Part shown: piece by piece, positions 23,543-35,919 of the stretch
Layout of the letters: every line of letters starts with the position of its first letter
Numbering within the stretch: position 1 is the first letter of the stretch
Assembly: GCF_000143415.4 (NCBI RefSeq)
Contig: NW_003314369.1
Location: forward strand, 502,006-566,005
DNA length: 64,000 nt
Origin: Selaginella moellendorffii
Taxonomy: Eukaryota > Streptophyta > Lycopodiopsida > Selaginellales > Selaginellaceae
Reading direction: 5' to 3'
Made by a program: the position numbers and the translations under genes
Notes under the pieces: generated by a model
What the model saw: the letters and a program-made list of their open reading frames with translations, nothing else
Database searches by the model: none
What the model was told of the DNA's origin: nothing

Positions 23543-26256
23543 CCCAAAGGTTTTTCAGGGCCTTTATTCACTAAAACAAAGCTAATAGAAAGCAAGAGTG
23601 AATCACCACCCAAAACTCTTTAACAACTAAGCTAACTAAAGTTGAAGATACTTTACTTAGTGTCCAAGACCAATCCTCCAACAATACTCAGTTACAAATA
23701 ACACATCATCAAGGAGTGATTCACCACATCCAAGATTTAATAAAATCCAACACCATAGACTAAATGTAACCAAATAATATCAACAGAGGTATAGCCAATA
23801 TACCAACATAGAAAAAACCATGCAAGTCTAACAACATGATCCTCTACAACACTAACTAGCAAAACAAGCCTATCACTGATAAATCTTCATCGAGTGAAAC
23901 AAGTGTTAACATTCCTTAACAAAGTCTACAAATAATCACTAGTCACAAAGCAACCACCAATTACTTTTCAACTTGCTTTCACAAGACCCAAACACTAAAC
24001 TTATATCATCAAATCATATATTTGTCCAACATGAACATAATATCCTAGATATGAGATAAAGGTTCATAAACAAGCATAAGCTAAATGACCACTCGAATCC
24101 AACTCAATAAGCTCAGTAATGGATTTAACCATTAGCTCTAAGCATGTCTTGAAGAGGCTAGTTATACATGACCAACACTTTGTTGAAACTAAAGTGAAGA
24201 TCATGAGATGGACTTATATCGGTACACAACCTCCTCATACACAAAGCTATAGTACGGGTACCAACATCTTAACCTCAAACAACTAAGTTGAACATTATCA
24301 TCTTCAACCAAGGCGCAAAGCTACCAAGACTAAGTCTGAATCAATGAGAGTTCACTACTCTCATAAAGTTTAACAAAATTCAAGATGCAACTTGCCACCA
24401 AGTAAAATGCTATAAAAGAAAGGCACAAAAGTCACCCTTCTTAGAAGAGTACAACGATGTAAACTCTAGTGTGCTTACAACAGCTACTTTCTTACACCAA
24501 CTCCAAACTCTATCCAATCAATTGCTTTAGCCTCAAAAGTCAACATCCCTTTTAGGTCATATCATATAAACTACTTACTAAAGTTTAAGCTAATTGAAGT
24601 CAACTCTAACCCTTTCACTAATTTGTAATGGTTTATGAAAACAAAATGGTTTTCAAGTAAAATGATAAATAGATTAGCCATTGGAAAAGTCTAGGAAAAT
24701 TTGTGGAAAAAAAATTTTCATCCTAGAAAAAGAATGACTCTTAGTCTAGGAATGCAAACTCTCTAGACTCAACTAACTTCCTTATACCTACAACTTCACA
24801 TAGGCTCACCTCAACACAAATTCTCATGACCCATAGTATGCTTAAGCACCTATATTTTTGATATCTAACACCGATATCCTCAAAATGCAAAATGAACATC
24901 CAAGGCTTGATCACGAAGACTATATCTTTGGACATCCATATTGCACTAACATTCTTTTTCAATCACCTACAAGATTCAATATGAAGCCAAAACATTAACA
25001 AAAAAAATGACATGGAAAATTAAGTTTTAAGGAAAATTTTTTCCATCTGACAATCTACTCCAAATACTAACAGATAAACCGATAAGCCATAGCAAATGAA
25101 TGTTATAACCTTTTTCCAACAGCTCAATAGGCAAACTCAAGGAATCTAGGTACTGACTTAAGCTTAACATAATGGATCATCATCGAGAATCAAGTTAAAG
25201 CTACTACAATATTATTATATGTAAATAGATTAACTTCTCTATTAACCACTTTGGGGTTGATCATCGTTTAACTAAACAACTTTGTAAATGCATTACTCAT
25301 TATCACATAGATATGATATAAAAAATCATAATGAATTGATCATCAATTGAGTAACACCACGAGTAGTGTTTATATCACTACTACAAAAGTCTATGTGAGT
25401 ATCAAATGCCAACTCTATTCAACAAAATGCAACATAAATACCCACTGATAGAGATTTACAATACTTAACACTTCTAACTTTTGTTCACAAACTCATACCA
25501 CTTTTTTTCTGACCAAATTCAAAACTAATCCAATACCAAACTACTCAAGGAGTAATAGCAAGGTTCTTCGAAAAAGAATTAAACATTGCAACCCAATTCT
25601 TCAATAGCAAATCTAGACAAAATGGTTTAACGCTCTACCACTATCCATCCCACAACTCACCATTTGTAAGACTATCATTTTCCACATGCATCAAGATAAG
25701 GACTCTTGATTGCATGATATGAACACAAGCAATGAGATCACACATCATTACAAATCATCTCTTCAAAAAGAGAAAATGATTTACATGTTTGATCCTTCAT
25801 CTCTGATAACTCACTTTTTTATCTCATTTTTTTACTAAACCTCAAGCTTGCTTTCACATTGCCTTTAGTCCAATCCAAGAAAAGTTTATGAGAGAGCACG
25901 GTAATGACTATATGAACCAATAGACTAATCCCTACAGTCTTGATTAATCCACTTATAATCATGCTTAGAAAAGATCCACTAGTGCCGTGCTAAATAGCTA
26001 CGGATTAGTTTATTTGCCACTCATAGAAAACCCAAGGAAGATTTACTTTTACCCACGGTACATGGAACAACTCATGGAACCACTAATATCCTAACATTAA
26101 TCCTACCAACTCAAAGTGTAACCTTGAGTTGCTAATGTGCCTCACTCACGAGCCCAAGCACGAACTCGTGCTAATGAAACATCTTACATCCATCTTATGA
26201 GCCTAAGCAAAAGCTCATACAATCTAGTATGAAAGGTAACTAAATTTCATACCCAT

Positions 26257-26400
26257 GGAACAATTGCAAAGCCTTTACACTGAAATATATACCCACTCGG
26301 ATCACCGTTTTCATCTCTGCGTATGCAACAAGACTAGTTACCTAATCTCATTGGATAGTACTCACCGAGACTCATCCTTTGATACCAAATGTAACACACG
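26257..26400 (-). mobile_element. LTR-retrotransposon remnant with a possible primer-binding site
   Basis: Read on the minus strand, 26398-26376 gives TGTTACATTTGGTATCAAAG. This resembles the junction of an LTR ending in CA with a primer-binding site for initiator tRNA-Met (TGGTATCAGAGC), with mismatches. A similar stretch (minus strand TTGGCATCAAAG) lies near 31820. The flanks contain no readable gag or pol. Confidence 0.3.
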
Positions 26401-27062
26401 TGGTTTTTACCCTTTATTTTATAGTGTTTTACTATAAAATAACCACAAAACGGAACCTAAACACTCCATATGCCACATGCTCAAAGGACAATGGTGTGGA
26501 ACCCGAGTTTCAAGGCCTTGGACCACTGAATGAAGGAATAGTGCCAAACTCCCAAGTATGGAGCCAAGGAGCAATGGTACTGGAATACAGAACAATTCCC
26601 AAGCATATAGCCCAAGGAGCAAAGGGACAGGAGCATGGAGCAACTTGGATCAGTTTTAGAGCAACTAACATTCTAATGCCAAGACCAACATGCAAAATAG
26701 AGTTAAATGGAGTTTAGTGCTATTTCAGTATACCAGTGGCCTAATGCAAGGATATGGGTACTCCACCAGCTAACATAGAATGGAACTTGGGCTTAGACCC
26801 AAGCCAAATGCAAAACAAGGACAGGCATGCAAGCGAAAGCTAAATTATACTATGAGACACAAAATCCCTAGGCCCCAAAATGGAGCCGAAAGGGTGCCAT
26901 GTGGTAATGGCTAAAGCGAAAGCCAAACAAATGTAACACATTTGGACTAAAAGCTCCGACTTGAAAGGTTGAGAGCGGGAGTGATACTCCCAACGAAGTG
27001 CTTGAGGAACAAGTGCAAAGCAAGCAATAAGTGAGTCTTTAGAAAAGGGACACAAGAGGAAC

Positions 27063-27812
27063 TGAGATGGAGTCCGAGATGGACCCAAGATGGAGTCCGA
27101 GATGGACCAAGATGGACCCAAGATGGACCCGAGATGGAGTCTAAGATGGAGTCTGAGATGGACCCGAGATGGAATCCGAAATGGAGTCTTAGATGGAGTC
27201 CGAGATGGACTGAAATGGAGTCCAAGATGGACCCGAGATGGAGTCTGAGATGGAGTCCGAGATGGACCTGAGATGGAGTCCGAGATGGAGTCCTAGATGG
27301 AGTCCGAGATGGACCAAGATGGAGTCCGAGATGGACCCGAGATGGAATCCGAGATGGAGTCCAAAATGGACCCGAGATGGACCCGAGATGGAGTTCAAGA
27401 TGGACCCGAGATAGAGTTCGAGATGGAGTTCTAGATGGAGTCCGAGATGGACCCGAGATGGAATCCGAGATAAAGTCCAAGATGGACCCAAGATGGAGTC
27501 CAAGATGGACCCGAGATGGAGTCCGAGATGGACCCGAGATGGAGTCCGAGATGGACCCGAGATGGAGTCCAAGATGGACCCGAGATGGAGTCCGAGATGG
27601 AGTCCAAGATGGACTCCGAGAAGGATCCGAGATGGAGTCCGAAGTCGAGACCAAGACCGTGACCAGGACTGAGACTGAGACCGAGGCCGAGGCAGAGCCC
27701 GAGTCCGAGTCCGAGCCCGAGCCCGAGTCCGAGTCTGAGTCCGAGTCCGAGTCCGAGTCCAAGTCTGAGTTTGAGTCCAAGTCTGAGTCCGAGTCCGAGT
27801 TCGAGTCTAAGG
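27063..27812. repeat. Degenerate tandem array of GAGATGGA units followed by GAGTCC hexamers
   Basis: From 27063 to about 27645 the sequence is made of interleaved 11-12-bp units of the types GAGATGGACCC and GAGATGGAGTCC. From about 27690 to 27812 it becomes a hexamer array of GAGTCC. All six frames stay open through parts of it and give low-complexity translations (Ser-Asp on the minus strand, Glu-Ser on the plus strand). I treat these as minisatellite DNA, not genes. Confidence 0.85.
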
Positions 27813-28408
27813 GGGTGAAAGCCCAAAGCATTCATCTCCCAAACCCTAGAGGTTTTAGTGAGCTCCAAAAGTATAGTAGGGGGAGGATTCCAGTGGAGTC
27901 AGTTTGGCCAGGAAAGGCCAGTTTATCCCAGAAAGGCTGTACCTAGGTGTTGGGTGATGGGATAACCACTAGGAAGTCCAAAGCTAGAGTGAATACAGAC
28001 TGACAAGTGGGGTAGCTTGGTGAAGTGTTCAAGAGCCGACTCTAATTCCCCCGAGAGATCAAATGGTCAATGTTCCCAGTCCAAGTGTGAGTGGCACTAC
28101 CTACTTGAATACCTGACGTGGCTCAATGAAACCTCACTCTAAGCTCATGGCTAGAGCACCCAAAGGTGAAAGGCGGGGAGAGTAACCATGAGGCTCATAT
28201 AAGGCCACGGTGTTCCGAAATGTTGTCCCAAAAGCCCAGACTGTGGAAAGGAAGAGGAGTAGTCCTTTGGTGTAGTGACCAAGGATACAATCAGGTGGTA
28301 AAGAGGTCCCAAAGGACCATGGGACTTAGTGGTCGGGCCTGTGGACCTCAATCCAATGGTAGTGTTGGCAAACACGGCCATGGGCAGAAAGGGACTTGGT
28401 AGGGACCA

Positions 28409-28508
28409 NNNNNNNNNNNNNNNNNNNNNNNNNNNNNNNNNNNNNNNNNNNNNNNNNNNNNNNNNNNNNNNNNNNNNNNNNNNNNNNNNNNNNNNNNNNN
28501 NNNNNNNN
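28409..28508. other. Assembly gap (100 N)
   Basis: Exactly 100 undetermined bases, the conventional placeholder for a gap of unknown size. The right contig edge starts with a long C homopolymer (28511-28527), so adjacent sequence may be unreliable. Confidence 0.99.
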
Positions 28509-28613
28509 ACCCCCCCCCCCCCCCCCCTTGAGGAACACACGCTTTGGGCTTTCACCCAAAGCTTCCTACTAAATATGGAATATTCCTAGATTGCGAATTT
28601 GGATATAGGACGA

Positions 28614-29065
28614 ACACCATTGTGTTCAAGACAATCTCTACATTCCATAGATATGCCAGATGAGCAAATTTAGACACTTTCCATAAATAGCATTTGGGAC
28701 CGGAATAAGACTAACACAAAGAGCATGATAGCAAAGGTGTTTGGTAAACACGGTAAATTATCATGTAGTGAATATTAAAGGACCAAGCTCAACATCACAA
28801 GGGTTCCCAACATTAACAAGTGCAAGTTAACGAATAAGTTTCTTTAACTAGGTCAAGTATGCTTAACTAATAACATTTAGGAATTTCGTCCTTATGCTCA
28901 TTTGGTCAAGTACACACATAAAGACCAATTTCTCAATTAGCTTAGGTGAAGATTAATAAAGGATCCAGCAATACCAACCTCCTACTGTCGTGGTAGTAAG
29001 GAAAAAATATCCAAAACAACTAACCAACAAGTAATTTTCAATACTTACAGTCACATTTGCAACAC
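28614..29065 (-). repeat. Right arm of the inverted dispersed repeat pair
   Basis: Reverse-complement counterpart of 22945-23333. The two arms are about 5.3 kb apart, across the tandem array and the assembly gap, so their relative orientation depends on correct scaffolding. Confidence 0.6.
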
Positions 29066-32000
29066 CAATGACAAGTACATTTCATGCTTGAGCATCATTA
29101 ATAGCCTACAAAAAAGAGGAAAGAAAGGCCATGAAGCTCAAAAGAGCCAAAAAGAAAGGGGTTTAATATGTAGTAGTTATAAAGAAAATATTTGAGTGTC
29201 AAATTACAAAATAGTTGATAAAATAAGAAGAAAAAAAAGTTATGAAGGAAGTAATAGATTAAAGAAGTAACACTAGCAAAAGTTTATTAAGAGTCCATAA
29301 CCAATGAAAAATAAATATGCTTATATTCCAAACCATCACCATGCCCTAGTAAGTTTAAAGCACTAAAGGGTTGAGACTCAAACCCAACTTTTATATATGC
29401 ATCTATAGATGGTATTATCCAAGATGCTTGGTGTGACTCCCCACACCAATGCACTAATTTATACTTAATGTGCACTATGGATCACAACTTAGAAACTTAA
29501 TTCCTTTGAACTTCCAAGTCCTTTCACTTGACAAGCTTATAATTATGCATGTACTCCTGGTCACCCTTTTTGAAGTTAACACTTTTAACTAAGATCTTTA
29601 TTCCTCTGACTTACCAATCTCACTTAGCAAGTCACCTGATTAGTGTAACATAGTTCTATGCATAAGTGTGAAAGTCTTTAAACATCAACTTACATTCAAA
29701 AATATCTCTTTGAACACTCAAGAATTAATTCCCCAACCTTGATAACATTGCCTTATGGCAAATTTCAAGACTACACTTCTGCTGCACCACTCTAATTTCA
29801 TGCGTTCTTATAAACCATTTAAACTTGTCTTTCTAAGTATCTACTAAGAATTATCTTTGGAAATCTTGAAAGGACTCTGTCCCTTAGCTTGAAAGTTTTT
29901 CCTTTTGCAAGCTTTCTAATTACTATATGATCAAAAATGGATAAATTCTATATTTTAGAATTTCTATAGCAATATGATTGTTAATAATAACATTTTCGAG
30001 CACCCACTTGATTCTCCACTCCCAACTTGCATAACCACCCTCAACTATGCCTTTTGATTTTTATAGTTTGATTCTATCCTTTTATTACTTTCTTTTTCGC
30101 TTTATACATTCCTTTTAGTTATTCTCTTCTAAGCTAAGAGGGTAGCTTTGCACTTTCTACTATGCCTTAACATATATTCTTAGGGATGAATCTACTCATT
30201 AGTCTAGGGAGTGGTTATTTAATCTTGATATGCTCACCTTAACCTTCTGGAAGCCCTAGATTCCAAATTATGGCGAGAGATCATGAATATTTGCAAAGAT
30301 TTATATCACCATCTCCAGCTTTCGTCAACCTTGGAAATTGGATAGCATCTTCTATCCATTTTTTTTTAGAGACTTAGTCTGATGGGTCTTATCTAATGCC
30401 TCCATAATATCTCAACACCACCTCTTTGGTGTTTTAAGGTGTTTATATGTTTCAGTGATGCATTTCCCAAACAATGAACATTTCTTATTATAACACTTAC
30501 CCATTATAATGCAATGCAAGCAATTTATTCCCCAAGAGATATATCTAACCTCTTCCTTGCTCAACCAAAAAGTCTCAAGAAGTTAATTCTAACAAATTAT
30601 TCCAAACCTTTGCTTAGTTGTTTCATAGTTATCATATTCTACAACTCATTGTTGATGCTTCTACACATCCATCAATATTTGGTCAAAGCACTTAAATTGC
30701 ATGTCTTCCATCTTAAACTATGCCAATCCCATTTTCATTAACATTCCTTTATTAAGAGGTTCTTATAAACCAATCAACTTCACCTCAAAACATTACATAT
30801 TGGAATATTTAGTGTCTCCACACCATCAACAGTATAAACCTACCCTCACGATACGTCCCACTTGTGTCTAAATTTTTCCCAAAACAATAGTAATAATTTT
30901 TTATGTTAACTATCGGTTAGCATACAATATAGTGTTCATCCACAACTCCTCACTAAAATTACTTTCTTTAATAAACATCTTTTCATGACTTTAGTATGGC
31001 ATATTCTGCTATCAATGAAATACCCACTATTCTTATATTTAAATCTCAAGATTTTCCTATTTCTCCAACACACTTCTATCTAAACAGAGTTCTCCAAGCT
31101 TTTGGGACTATCCCTTAACTCTACTAAGTTATCTAATTTTTAGACTTTGTTAATTCAACATTCCATAAAGCTGTAGCCTCTTTGCTACTTTTGAGGTGCC
31201 ACCACACTTTAATACAACTTTTTGTATTAACATTCTATTCATAAAGACCATCTTTATAAGTGTTACTCTAACACTTGATTATCCTTTGTTTTACATAGGT
31301 TACTTTTGCCCATTGGAACTATCCTTCCATATAAGAATAACACTAACTCATCCTTTGAGTACACCTCCGAAATTCTTTGGGTTGTTCTGATTTTTATTAA
31401 ATGTAGCCCCAACTACCATTTCAAGGACATATATCTTTATTCATATTTGACCTTTTACAATCACCAACCTTTCATGGTTATTAATTCTAATTTCAAATTC
31501 ATAAGCACCATCTTTAACCACATGAGGATAATCTATCGACTCCTTTATTGTCCAAAGTCTCTATCTTTTCTATGATCCCAATTATAATTGTTTATCACAA
31601 CCATATTAGCCAATTTGCTAAGTCAAACATTTATATAAATCACATCCTCAACTTTCTACAAAAAACTTTCTATTGTTTCCAAAATCCTAAAGTCATTCCT
31701 TTATTAGTCATTTTCTATCCTCTACATTGCTTACACATTCACATATGAACTCAAATGGAAAGTCATGCCCTCTTGACATACCACTCCTTGAGAGGATAGA
31801 CCCACTCTTAGGACACTTTGATGCCAATATCAAGTGGTGATATATCTGACCACCAATAAAAGTTAAACTAAAGAATAGTTTCAATACCAAATTGTAAATG
31901 ACTAAATTTTCCATTCTATTTTAGTCACTTTACCACACCTTTAACCATTTGAAGTCTCACTTATAACCTTCATAAGTTCTATTCCTAACTTGGAAACATG

Positions 32001-33426
32001 CTAACCCCATGAATAGCATCTATGCCATTTAGCCTTTGCACTTGTTCCAAGTGCTCCATATATCTAATCCCATGATAAACACCTCAAAGGTATTATTGGA
32101 ATTTTAACCTATTACTCTAAGGCCATATCCATTTACTATTGCCTCACTAGTAGTCCAAAACCATCTATACCATAATCCCTTCTCCCAAAGACTAGAAAGT
32201 GCTATATATACTTCCTTATAATTACACTAATGATTTTAGGAAGGTGGAAAATGGTAACAATGAACAGATGAGATTATCAACCATTCCATGGGAATTGCCT
32301 AGAAAATGATTGATGAAAAAGGATAAATCATAATATTCTATATGGACAAAAAGTCAACACTGGTATATAAAGAATTCCAAAAGTATGCACTTAATATTCA
32401 TATAATTTTCAATGACTATCCATTTGGATATAATGGATGACTTGGGAAAGATAAAGGTTTGTGTAATATTAATCATCTAGGAAAATTACCATTTTAATTT
32501 TTGCAGAAAATCAACTCTAAAAATAAAGCTAGTAAAACTAAAAAAAGTTGAACCATGGTTTACCGCTACTACATTTAACAAATGGGACCTCAATAATGAT
32601 TTTTTCAAGTTCATAAAAATATTTTAACACTATATGACAATGACGCAAACTTGATTAGGAGGGTATATAATTCTTTGACTTCTTAATACATTGTACCACA
32701 CCGAACAAAGGCGTCATTTTGGATCTATTTGCAAGAATAGGAAGCTCACTTGTGGTAGCAGGAACAAACAAGTGCTACCTTTTGTCTTTAGAAGAAGACT
32801 CTGAAATCCTAATAATCTCAAACAAGAAAAGGAAGAGTTAGTAGTTAAGATGAAGAAGGGTAAAGGTAAAGAACCAATTTTTGAACTTCTAGGTGACTCT
32901 AATGAAGAAGTTTAAATTCGAAATTTTGAAGATGATTAATAGCTTTTAAATAAGTAAGTTTTGACATAATTATCACTTATTTAAATTTAACTATATCTTT
33001 ACTTAGTTTTATATGAATGTCTTTAATATATTCTCATTTCTTACATAATTTCTAAGCTTCTGAAATGGAATTATATAAAAAAGAAAACATATGATAACTT
33101 GATAAAATAGAAAACATATAACACTAAAAAATTAAAACATTGGACTCCATCTTATGGTTGTCGGTTTCTTCTTTAGAAACATTGTCGTCTTCATCATCTC
33201 AATTATCAGATACATCACTATCACTATTTGCAAAAGAAGATTTCACCCCATCTTTAGCTAGATGAGTTTTCTTGGGTGGGGAGGAGAAACTAGAGTGGAA
33301 GTTAGAGTGTTAAACTTTGGTATTAGATTATAATGGATTTTAGTGATGAAATTGGAGAGAAAATAAGTATGGGCCACGTAGTCCCATCATCATCCTCAAA
33401 ATGTAATATGGGCCCATTTCACCTAA

Positions 33427-33509
33427 ATTCTCTATCAACATCTTTAGACCTTGCTATTCTCATTTCTACAAGGATAAAATATAAGAGCCTAAAGATGTTG
33501 ATAGAGAAT
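33427..33509. repeat. Perfect 21-bp inverted repeat (hairpin)
   Basis: The arm at 33427-33447 (ATTCTCTATCAACATCTTTA plus G) is the exact reverse complement of 33489-33509, with a 41-nt spacer. It could form a stable hairpin in RNA or be the core of a short palindromic element. It lies within an open frame (33333-33599) that I do not recognise. Confidence 0.8.
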
Positions 33510-33828
33510 CTAGATAAGAGACAAGGCAATATTTTGGCAGTGGCTAAGAATTTGGACGACCATATAAAGAATGTGGAAAAACTTTGGTGGATCACTTGAT
33601 AAACCTGACCTTAATGAAAGACTAAAAACTTCATTCATTTAAAGTTCCTCTTCCAAATTTAAGAAACATTTGAAATCTATCAAGTCAAATTTTAAAAAAC
33701 ATTAGAGTCTGATATTTGAATCTGACTCTACAAAAACCAAATAATATGCAATAAATTTATCATGATCAAAATATAATACGGTCAAACTTTTTCAGGTAAA
33801 AATTAACTTACTTGATTTCACAATTATA

Positions 33829-34010
33829 TTAAAATATATTATTTTATTTATATTAATAAAAATGATAAAACTACATATTAATTTACAATACAAAATAAAA
33901 ATTCTAATAAGTCAAATAAAATTCAGAATATCAGAATCTTAAAAGGTATATTCTAGGTCTATTTAAGAACATACTACATATCCAATCTACCAGGCTTAAA
34001 CCTTATCCCC
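33829..34010. mobile_element. Second, left-truncated copy of the candidate MITE
   Basis: Nearly identical to 23363-23546, including the right terminal repeat (CCAATCTACCAGGCTTAAAC), but lacking the left terminal repeat. It ends exactly where the AT-rich block gives way to ordinary gene sequence. Confidence 0.65.
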
Positions 34011-34885
34011 GAAGTTTTCATCTCTGTCCAGCTTAGTTTTTAGTTTTGTTGTTTTCATGTGTCGAGGTGCCACCTGTTCAGTGAGCCATTCAGGTGAGAA
34101 GTCTTCATTAAGCTGTTTCTTAAGCAAATCTCCATGGAGTGAAACGTGAGTGTCACTTACCCTTTTGTAGAGCCTCTGAAAGCATTGAAGTGGATTAAGC
34201 AAAAAGCTTGTACTCAAGGTTTTCATAGATTCTTATCCTCTTGCTTCTCTTTTTTTCACTCCTGCAGGCTCCTGAGCTACAAGATCTTTTCTTTTCTAAA
34301 GATAGAGCTTTGTGTAAGAAGTTTTCTCAAGTTTTTTTGCAGAAGAGTTCTTATTCGCTTCTTTTGGTTTGCGCTAGGACGTGTTTGCTGCTGAGGGAAA
34401 TGCAATATCTACTGGATGGAACTGGATGAGGTTGTGCTACGGAACAAGATCATTCTCGAGCTACTACTCACGCTCCCAAGGTTTGTTTCTCAATTTGAGT
34501 CGTTTTCTTATGCTATTTCATCAACGTTTCCTTTTCTTTTAGAAGAGGAAGCACGGCTTTCATTAGTATTCAAAGCCTTTAAATCAACACGTAATTCACC
34601 TTGATCTATTGAGGTGCAATCTTTTTCCGAATGGCAGGCAAAGTTACAGCTCTTGAACGACCTCGAGATGGTGGAGATGAAGATCGTGACAATTAGAGCT
34701 TGCTGGAATAGGTAGCACTTGATCAAATCTTCCTTTCCTCTTTGTTTCATCTGTGTAATTCTCACCTTCTGGAAAGGAATTGGCAGATGAAGTTCTAACG
34801 AAATGATTAGCTACAAACTAATCTTGATCTAAGCTCTGTTGGAAATTTGAATTTCCCGCCCTTCGCCAAAAACCCTAGTCCTACG
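34011..34885. other. Unassigned region with possible short exons
   Basis: Two stretches look weakly protein-like. On the plus strand a segment after a pyrimidine-rich AG at about 34268 reads ELQDLFFSKDRALCKKFSQV, and later pieces read VVLRNKIILELLLTLP and LNDLEMVEMKIVTIRACWNR. On the minus strand 34000-34226 reads VSLHGDLLKKQLNEDFSPEW. I could not join either set into one frame and recognise neither. It may be a decayed gene or one of unknown family. Confidence 0.2.
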
Positions 34886-35734
34886 ATGAGCTTTGGGATT
34901 AACAAGCCAAGCGCCGGCGAGCTCGCGTCACTCTGCGGATCATACGACAGGTTTGAGCGCCAAGTCCCTCGCGGCGGCGATCCCAGGCGGCTGGATCTTT
35001 TGCGCTCCCGGCCGCTGCCGCCGCCGCCGCCGCAGAGCCAGCAGCAATCCTTCTCGTCCTCGCAATCCTGGCGAGAATCTCAGGTCACGGCCAGGGATCT
35101 GGTCCCTCGGCCACTCCCAATCTGTAGCCGATCGGACGATGTGATCGAGGAACGGCTGGCTGCTCTGGAAAATCTCGTGGCCGGGGTTGCGGAGAGCGTC
35201 AGCTCCATGCGAAAGTCTCTGGACGATCAAAATCGCGAGGTCTCTTTCATGGTGCGTTCTTTCTTTTTTTTGTCCTGCTCTCTTTATCTAATGTTTTTTT
35301 TCCTCTTGTGAATGGAAGTTGAAAGAGGAGGAAGGCACCATCAAACGAGTGGTCGATCAGATCCAAGCTGTGCCCGCGAAGCTGTCCGGGGATCTCAAAG
35401 CAGCACTCCGAGAGGAAATCAAGCAAGCGCTCTTGGAGTCGGACGAAAAAACTGTGAGCCAATGCATCCCGTCAAAGGATCCGAGAGACAAGACTCCGTC
35501 AAGTGTGGAAACAAAAGAGAAGAAAGGATCGAATAGCAAGAGGAAGTCAGCAAGTGCGGAGGAGCAACGATCTGACGGTAAGACTCTGCTTTTCTTTTTC
35601 GTCTTAGCTTTATCAGATTCTCGTACTTTGCAGATTCCACGACCTTGGATCTCTATTCCCCAAGCGCAAAGGAGCTCAAGAAAATGCGAGACAAGGTCCT
35701 CAGAGCTCGAAGGAGCATTAAGAAACGAGTTTGA
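34886..35734 (+). CDS. Small coiled-coil protein, possible PAIR1/PRD3-like meiotic factor
   Basis: Three exons (34886-35251, 35319-35577, 35634-35734) join in frame to about 241 aa. The N-terminus reads INKPSAGELASL, followed by a Ser/Gln/Pro-rich stretch (PPPPPQSQQQSFSSSQSW). A predicted coiled coil follows (EERLAALENLVAGVAESVSS and LKEEEGTIKRVVDQIQAVPA), then a basic C-terminus (KKMRDKVLRARRSIKKRV). The order INK motif, SQQSFS stretch, coiled coil and basic LRxARR tail resembles PAIR1 of rice and PRD3 of Arabidopsis, nuclear proteins needed for meiotic double-strand breaks. Those are about twice as long, so the match is tentative. The gene converges on the AHA1-like gene, with 185 bp between stop codons. 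It could equally be an unrelated coiled-coil protein. Confidence 0.4.
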
Positions 35735-35919
35735 CGAGATCCTGGTACGAAGAAACTTTTTCTGTTTTAAATAAAACAGTAATGTGATTTTCCAGGAAGT
35801 GAACGAGAACAAATTGGCGAGGTGGAAACTATAATGAATCGATCAGGAAACTATGAGATGAGCTACGGGACGGCGTCCTTCCGAGCCACATCTTCAAATT
35901 CCTGGCCCAAGTTGCTCCG

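Larger units (their letters stand above)
21061..34010. repeat. AT-rich, gene-empty block of decayed repeats
   Basis: Base composition shifts abruptly from the near-balanced gene region to strongly AT-rich, and no conserved coding segment is readable over about 13 kb apart from low-complexity arrays. It contains a candidate MITE (23333-23542) with a second partial copy (33829-34010) and a direct repeat of about 90 bp (22402-22488 and 26257-26340, sharing GAACAATTGC and CACTCGGATCA). It also holds an inverted pair of about 400 bp (22945-23333 and 28614-29065), a tandem array (27063-27812) and the assembly gap (28409-28508). The most likely source is old LTR retrotransposons; no reverse transcriptase or integrase is left to prove it. 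Confidence 0.7.

Noticed and set aside
27063-27645. CRISPR-like array
   Set aside because: Repeats are contiguous without unique spacers and the genome is a plant nuclear genome.
26947-27831. 294-codon minus-strand frame with Ser-Asp repeats as a protein-coding gene
   Set aside because: It is an open reading of the tandem array; other frames are open too, codon use follows the repeat unit, and no domain is present.
28151-28589. Frames translated through the N gap
   Set aside because: They include undetermined bases and a C homopolymer.
21061-34010. Bacterial or organellar contamination as explanation for the AT-rich block
   Set aside because: No bacterial or organellar genes are present, and repeats within it look like eukaryotic transposon remnants.
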